Positions 57,989-64,000 of a stretch of DNA of 64,000 bases are shown one piece after another. Under the pieces are notes generated by a model. It ran no database searches. It was not told the DNA's origin and worked only from the letters and a program-made list of their open reading frames with translations. The position numbers and the translations under genes are program-made. The DNA lies in NCBI GenBank assembly GCA_963693085.1, contig OY856411.1, positions 69,491,001-69,555,000 on the forward strand, given 5' to 3'. Source of the DNA: Alisma plantago-aquatica. Taxonomy: Eukaryota > Streptophyta > Magnoliopsida > Alismatales > Alismataceae. The first letter of the stretch is position 1, and every line of letters starts with the position of its first letter.

Positions 57989-59410
57989 ACTTCCTAGACT
58001 TGCCTACAATTGACTTTCCTTATTCATTTCTAATTAATGCAAAGATTAATTCTTGTCCCAATCGAATTGAACAAGTGAAATGAGAATATTTTCTCACGAA
58101 CCGAGAAACCCAACACCTGCTCATTTGGTCCATGTGAACTGATCGGTTCACTAGAGTAAACCATTCATCTCACTGACCATGAGCCGATCAGTTCACCTAG
58201 TGAACTGGTCGGTTGGTTGTCCAGGTTGTGCAGAACTCAGTCAATGCAGTTCTCAATCAATCTGACACTCGAATAAGTTGGTTCAACACTTGAACTTGAT
58301 GATTCTGAGTCAAGTCTATTGATTGAATGTTTAATTTATTACTTAAACACTTTAGTAATCAATCTAAACATCATTCATGGATAAACTCCTCTTCCAAGTT
58401 AATCCTATGTGTATGACCCTATAGGTTCCATTTCACGTTGGCAGTGAATGTCCATAACTAACTTATGACATCACAAGCAAAGAGTGGTGCCTAGTCACAC
58501 ATCAGTGCTACCCAAGTGAAAAGGAAAGTTAGAGAACAACTTTCAACCTAAAATATTTTATTGGTGTTACAGTGAATGTATTATTCCTTTGTCGCTGATA
58601 TCCAGATTGAACATAAGGCATGGACTTGTCATCCTCTACAAACGTTCAATCTGTTTCTTGCCTCAGAGTAGACTGTCTGAAATATGTGTAAGCTCAATAT
58701 CATATATTTACTTGCATGTGCATGGCCATGCATTTCTTAGTCTCACTCCTCAAGTGGCCAGGATATCATACTCCCTTAGGAGGGACAAATTCATTATCTA
58801 TCACTCATAGTCAAGTCCCCATGTGTCAAAGTCACCCAATCATCACCATTATAACAACCCATGTTTCAGGACTGCTTTTTATGATGTCAAAGTGTACCCA
58901 ACAACATGTATGAGTACAGTGATTTTATGTCTAAGAACCACAATCACCACCAATACTATAAGAGATGATCCTGACTAACCAAGTGTGGTATCCATGCATC
59001 ACTCTTATGGTGGGCCTGTCCGATACACTATTCTCTAACATGGATCGATGTGCTTGGTTTGATATCATATATCATGACTGATGAGATTTTGTCATCAACC
59101 AACACACACTCTAGTCTTTTGTGTTATTAATGTCTATGGTTATTTCCACAATAACAACTGACTAGGGACGATAGTGAGAATGTACATACTCTTAACATCC
59201 GTATGATCTCATTATTCAAGTCACACACTTGAAGACATATTTCATTTGAGTATTATCACTCTCTAGACATCTAACATGTTATACTATTATCTAAAAAACA
59301 GTTAAAACATATAGACGGAAATTTCTTTTATTATTATCAAATCGAGTATCACATGCCTTATTGAAATCATCATATGATTGGCTCTTTGAGCATACTATAC
59401 CAACACTTCA

Positions 59411-61900
59411 TGGTAGTCCAGTGGGCATCACCAAGATCTGAATGATATCTTCTCGTCATGCTCAAGTCATATGAGACATCTAGGCGATTACATAATATTG
59501 CTTACAATAGATCTGATAGCAGATGCATATGAAGTTTGATTCATGCATTCCCTTTTTTCACAAGAGTTGGGATATTAAGCTCTAGAAATAGAAACGCCAT
59601 GAGACATGGGCAAGTTTCCCCTCTTTGAATCCTCGATGTTGAACCTCTTCAATACTTTGTCAATGTATGTTCTATGACTTATTCCAAGAAGCCTTCTAGA
59701 TACATCTCTATAGATCTTGATTCCCAAAATATAGGACACTTTTCTGAAGTCCTTCAAGGAGAATGTATTTCCAAGTCAAGTCTTTTCCATATGTAAAGTA
59801 GGTATGTCATTCCCCATCAATACTATGTCATCCACATACAATATGAGGAATACAAACATAGTCCCATTAACCTTCTAGTAAACACATGGTTCATATTTAT
59901 TTTGACTAAAGCCAATCTCTTTGACTATTTCATCAAAATTGGAGATGCCAGCTCTGAGATGCTTGCTTTAATCCATAGATCGAACTTTGTATCTTGGAGA
60001 CTTTATTTACATTCTTTGAATTTACAAAACCCTCAGGTTTTCTCATACACATATCCTCAAGAAGATTCCCATTAAGGAATGTAGTTTTAGCATCCATCTA
60101 CCAAATCTCATAGTTATGATAAGATGCAATGGCAAGCATGATCATGATGGACTTAACCATGACAACTAGAGAAAAGGTTTTGTCATAGTAAACACCTTGA
60201 ACTTGTTTGAAACCCTCTGCAACCAATCGACCTTTGTATGTTTGTACATTACCATCCATGTTAGTCTTCTTCTTGAAGACCCACCTGCACCCTGTGGGTT
60301 TTACCCCTTCAAGTGGATCCACTAAGGTCCATACCTTGTTGGTGTACATAGATTCCATCTCAGATCTCATGGCTTCTAGCCACTTCTCAGATTCTAGCCC
60401 CTTAACAACTTCTAGGTAGGTAATTGACTCATCATCAATGACCAATTCATTGCTTTTTTGAGTCACGAGATAACAAATTTTTATGGCTCAAGGCGTCTCC
60501 TACTAAATTTGTGAGTTTCTTGTGTTACTTGAGGAATTTGAGATTTTACAATGGTTTGTGAATCTCTATGTTCCTATTGTATCTCTACAGGTTCAATGCT
60601 TTCTTGTTGGTCTCAAATTTCTTCATTTTCTACTTTTCTCCTATTGATTCCTTTGGAAATAAATTCCTTTTCTAGGAATGCGACATCCATGGAAACACAC
60701 ACTTTATTTTCAATTGGGTTATACAAGTAGTATTCCTGGGTTTCCTTGGCATATCCAACAAAATAACATTAATCTGATCTAGGGCCAAGCTTTTCAGGAA
60801 ACATTTTTTTGACATAAGTTTCACACCCCAAATCCTCACAAAAGACATTTTGGGATGCTTCCCAATGGTATCTTTTGAACCGATTTAGATGGTATGCAGC
60901 TAACTGTAAACTATGCATTTCTAGAGCATAACCCCAAAAGTTAGAAGATTGAAAAAACTCATCATTGGTCGCACCATATCTAAGAATGCATGATTCCTTC
61001 TTTCTGATACACCACTATGTTGTGGTGTTCCAGGTGGAGTGCTTTGTGATACGATACCACAGTCTCACAGAAGGTCCTCAAACTCTTAGGTTAAGTGTTA
61101 TCCATCTCGATCAGAATGAAGTGACTTAATACTTTTACCAAGTTGGTTCTATACTTCATTCATAAAATCCTTGAACTTTTCAAGAGTTTTTTACTTATGT
61201 TTCATCAAGTAAACATAGCCATACCTACTGAAGTCATTAATGAAGGTAATGAAGTACTGACAACCACCCCTAGAATTTTCCCTAAAAGGGCCACATACAT
61301 CTATATGTATGAGTCCTAATAAATCACTAGTCCTCTCACTGTTTCCTGTGAAGGGAGTCTTGGTCATCTTGGACAACAAACAAGACTCACATCTCTCTAG
61401 TGATTCAAAATCAAAAGAGTCCAAATAACTATCTCTATGGAGTCTAGATATGTGATTCTCATTGATCTGCCCTAGATGACAATGCAAGAGATATGTTTTA
61501 TTTGAGTTGTCAATTTAGCCTTTTGGTATTCATATTATAATCATTTATCTTAAGATCTAATAAATAAAGACCATAGGACATTGAGGCACTGCCATAAAAG
61601 ATCTCATCTTTTAAAATATAACATAAACCATTCTTTATATGAAATTCATACCCATTCTTGTCATACAAGATATAAAAATAAGGTTTCTAACAATGGCATG
61701 TACAAAATAATAATTCTTTAACTCAATTACAAGCCCCATCAACAAAAATAAATTATAGGTGCCAACTCTAGTAGAAACAACTCTTTCTCCATTTGCAACA
61801 CCCAGTTTGACTCATCCTTTCATAAAGGCCTACTTCTTTTCAGATCCTGCATATTCAAGCATGTGTGAGATCCACATCCAATATCTAGTACCCATGATGA
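59411..61900 (-). pseudogene. Element F pol: integrase and reverse transcriptase portion
   Basis: Copia-order polyprotein with many stops and frameshifts. From high to low coordinates: gag-pre-integrase/integrase at 61487-61191 (HCHLGQINENHISRL, CESCLLSKMTKTPF, IHIDVCGPF, FINDFSRYGYVYLMKHK); the remainder of integrase with HSGVSERRN at about 61000; RT at 60466-60098 (EKWLEAMRSEMESMYTNK, WTLVDPLEGVKPTGCRWVFK, KGRLVAEGFKQVQGVYYDKT) then MDAKTTFLNGN at about 60070-60102; the YVDD catalytic box at 59827-59838; and KVSYILGIKIYRD with RTYIDKVLKRFNIE at 59757-59575. Members with this order (integrase before RT) are Ty1/copia. The frame breaks show it is dead. Confidence 0.9.
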
Positions 61901-61959
61901 ATAAGTAGATAAATTTATCTCAATAACGTAAATACCTAAAGTGGAGTCTCTATCTCCTC

Positions 61960-62790
61960 CTTTTTCTTCCTCAGTTCCTCCAGATAGACATGGCAATTCT
62001 CTTGCAATGTCCAGGATGGTGACAGTGGTGACAATTGCCTCCCTTGGTAACCTCTCCCTTTGGCTTTAGTATAGAATACTTGGGTTCTGGCTAGCTTTAG
62101 AACTCTTCTTAGCTTTTCCTTTGCCCTTGGACTTCCCTTTTCCTCTACTGATCATCACCACAGACTTGGGCTTGTATTTCTTAATTTGTGGTTCAAATGT
62201 TCTCAACATGCCAAGTAATTCTGATAACAGTTTTTCAAAAATATTATGTTGTAGTTCATGACAAATTGACTGTATGACTCTGGAAGTGACTACAAAATCA
62301 CATCACTGGATAACTGTTGTCCCAATGGAAATCCTAGTCTGACAAGGTTCTATACATACCCAATAAGCTTGAGCACATGAGGACTTACTAGATCTTCTTC
62401 TTCCATGTTTCACTTTAACAAGGCCTTGGAGACATCATATCTCTCTTGTCTTGCCTAATCTTGGTACATGTTCTTAAGATGTGTTACTATCTCAATCACA
62501 TTCCTATTCTCATGTTGTATCTACAACTCATAGTTCATGGACCACAACATCAGGCATTTGACATCTATGACATCCTCAAAGTGCTTCTTGTAAGTATCTT
62601 TGTCAGCCTTAGGTGCATTGGGAGCATGCTCATCTGGATCTGGTGTTTCTACGACATAGAGCTCATTCTCTTGTGTGAGAATGATTCTCAATATCTTAAA
62701 CCATTCGTGGGAATTATTTTTATTTAACTTGACCTTCTCAAGGACCGATCACAAAGTAAACACGTTGTTTGTTGTTGTTTGATTCTACAA
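61960..62790 (-). pseudogene. Element F gag portion
   Basis: Minus-strand fragments fit copia-type gag: ILTQENELYVVETPDPDEHA, DKDTYKKHFEDVIDVKCLML, SPHVLKLIGYV, LGFPLGQQLSSDVILQSLPE, and a CCHC knuckle CHHCHHPGHCKRNC at about 62001-62042. Stops and frame changes occur throughout, and no intact start was identified; the N-terminus is near 62790. Confidence 0.8.
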
Positions 62791-63527
62791 GAGAAATTTT
62801 CATTTTTTTCAAAATATTTTTGATTCGATGTAATTAAAATAAAATTTGGTGATGTTTATTTAGTCTTTTAATTAACTATCTCTCCCACTATTTTGTTCAA
62901 ATTGATAACCCTCACTTATCAATTCGGAAGATTGTATTGTATAATCTTTTAGTGAGTCCAAATTCATATTTCATCAAATCACGAGTCATCTTTGGCTGAT
63001 CGCCCACAACTTGATTATTTAGGTAGGCAACTTTTACCAATTGCATCTATATGAAACTCTTGGATAGATGGTGTGCTCAAATCTTTGTCACAATCCATAT
63101 TTATGCTTCTAGATACTTAATCTCATTAAGATCACCAACTTAAGCCTGACCCAAAAGCCAAAATAATAGAATATGCACCCTGCTTTGGCAGATCTACATA
63201 TCTACCATCACACTTCCACAAGATGAACATCACACCATGCTTTGACGTAACATATGCTTAGTTGATCAAGTTTTTCATGTGTGTTGCTTATGGAAAGAAT
63301 CCAAGGCTTAATACTATATTGAGGAATTTTATATAAATACATATACATATATCGTCACCATATTTTTATAGTATGTAGCATATACATGCTATAACCACAA
63401 CGAAGACATGAAACAATAAACACAAGAAATGGTTATGACCATCCTATGTAATTTTGTGGAGCTATAAGGAATCACTACCACCTAAGGTCCACATCATATG
63501 TAGCATCCTGTTGTTGATGATGATCTA
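62791..63527 (-). other. Probable leader of element F, unresolved
   Basis: AT-rich sequence upstream of the copia gag. No primer-binding site was recognised, so where the 5' LTR should begin is unclear. No coding frame is supported. Confidence 0.35.
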
Positions 63528-64000
63528 TGTTGGATCCATTCCGGACTGATCAGTTCAACCCTTGAACTGGTTGTATGGCCTCTTGGTCAATTGGTTGGTC
63601 TCGTGGAGCGATCGTCTGGCCTCTAGACCTTGCGATGTCTGAACTCCTCCAATTGGTCAGTTGGGCCACCAGTCGATCGATTGGCTCCTCCTATCATCGA
63701 CTTCCTTGGTCCTCTAGCCGATTAGTTCGTCTCCTAAATCGATCAGTTGGTCTGGTGCTGAACATCCTCTTTGTCATAACAAGAAATAAATTTATCCTAA
63801 TCCTATTTATCATATTACATTATAATTTGGAAATATCAAGTTACATTCAAGGAAAGCATAGGAAGGAAATAATTAATACTTCTACATATGGAAGGAAGAA
63901 AGAGGCTCAGTATGAAACAAGATATAAATAGGAACGAGCAACCATCCAACCAAGCCAAAAGGTCTAGGGATATAGGCCATAACCATGCTTCCAATCACCA
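63528..64000. other. Unassigned end of window with GATCRGTTGGTC-like motifs
   Basis: It starts with TGTTGGATCC, which could be an LTR end. From 63541 to 63745 there are about eight short motifs such as GATCAGTTCAA, CGATCGATTGG and CGATCAGTTGGTC, reminiscent of the palindromes in the F LTRs. It does not align clearly with the F 3' LTR. A 118-codon frame (63575-63931) crosses the motif block and has no recognisable domain. Confidence 0.3.

Larger units (their letters stand above)
51416..59405 (-). mobile_element. Solo LTR of copia family F inserted in F pol, itself split by G
   Basis: Plus-strand ends are TGTTGGGTTTTGTG (51416) and ACTATACCAACA (59405), with a perfect TSD CTTCA (51411-51415 and 59406-59410). 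Without G (52411-57572) it is about 2.8 kb, longer than the 1.94-kb F LTR because of a 294-bp tandem duplication and a ~405-bp segment present on both sides of G. It therefore carries two TATA-box regions. Confidence 0.9.
48904..62790 (-). mobile_element. Element F: decayed Ty1/copia retrotransposon
   Basis: On the minus strand: gag (about 62790-61960), integrase, RT (to 59411), RNase H (51415-50862), PPT, then 3' LTR 50843-48904. Pol is split by a solo LTR of the same family at 51416-59405 (TSD CTTCA). Across it the reading resumes from ...AHWTTMK to NMKNILKYLRRTKDRF, the usual copia sequence. Pol is broken by many stops and frameshifts. The 5' LTR was not identified and may lie beyond the window or have been replaced. 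GTTAT at 48899-48903 would be the left TSD. Confidence 0.88.

Noticed and set aside
60207..60419. Plus-strand frame of 70 codons
   Set aside because: Antisense to the copia RT core.
63528..63533. TGTTGG as the certain boundary of the F 5' LTR
   Set aside because: No primer-binding site next to it and no alignment with the F 3' LTR end; kept only as a possibility.

Overview
This window is nuclear DNA of a flowering plant with a large, repeat-rich genome. No host gene is recognisable. Essentially all 64 kb is nested transposable elements. A monocot host is possible because the CACTA gene has a very GC-rich, CGCCG-rich leader exon, but this is weak evidence. Boundaries were placed by eye from LTR termini (TG...CA), primer-binding sites (PBS), polypurine tracts (PPT), target-site duplications (TSDs) and repeated flanks. 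Family letters A to G and K are labels used only here.

Layout. Element A (1-12224, minus strand) is a gypsy-type retrotransposon with 5.2-kb LTRs and a gag-only interior; its left LTR is cut by the window edge. It lies in the 5' LTR of element B. B (12225-47125, plus strand) has 3.2-kb LTRs and a ~2.1-kb non-coding interior. B's interior is split by element D (16279-35169, plus) and B's 3' LTR by element C (37221-45830, plus). C and D are related, have 2.9-3.3-kb LTRs and lack pol. D's 3' LTR holds E (21944-33475), a solo LTR of family A. E in turn holds a complete CACTA DNA transposon (24929-31272; 13-bp TIRs, TSD ATC), the only element here with an apparently intact gene: a 13-exon gene for a Ptta/En/Spm-type (Transposase_24-like) protein fused to a Ulp1/C48-type cysteine peptidase domain. 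The nest is therefore CACTA in E in D in B.

Right of B is a remnant K (47126-48903) with a tRNA-like SINE candidate, then a decayed Ty1/copia element F on the minus strand (48904 to beyond 62.8 kb). F's pol is interrupted by a solo LTR of its own family (51416-59405, TSD CTTCA), and that LTR contains G (52411-57572), a solo LTR related to A and E.

The most unusual signal is in the LTRs of the A/E/G family. At the same place, just after a conserved GATGATGATGACATCATC-like block, A and E carry a dense array of the palindromic motif AAACGGTCT/AGACCGTTT, whereas G carries about two dozen copies of CCCGATATG. Further along, the A and E LTRs have telomere-like AGGGTTT repeats and a minisatellite with paired inverted CCAAT boxes in each unit. 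The copia LTRs carry imperfect palindromes of GTGAACCGATCGGTTCAC, and the CACTA ends carry GTCGGTTAT/ATAACCGAC hairpins. Several unrelated families thus display motif-dense, fast-changing regulatory blocks.
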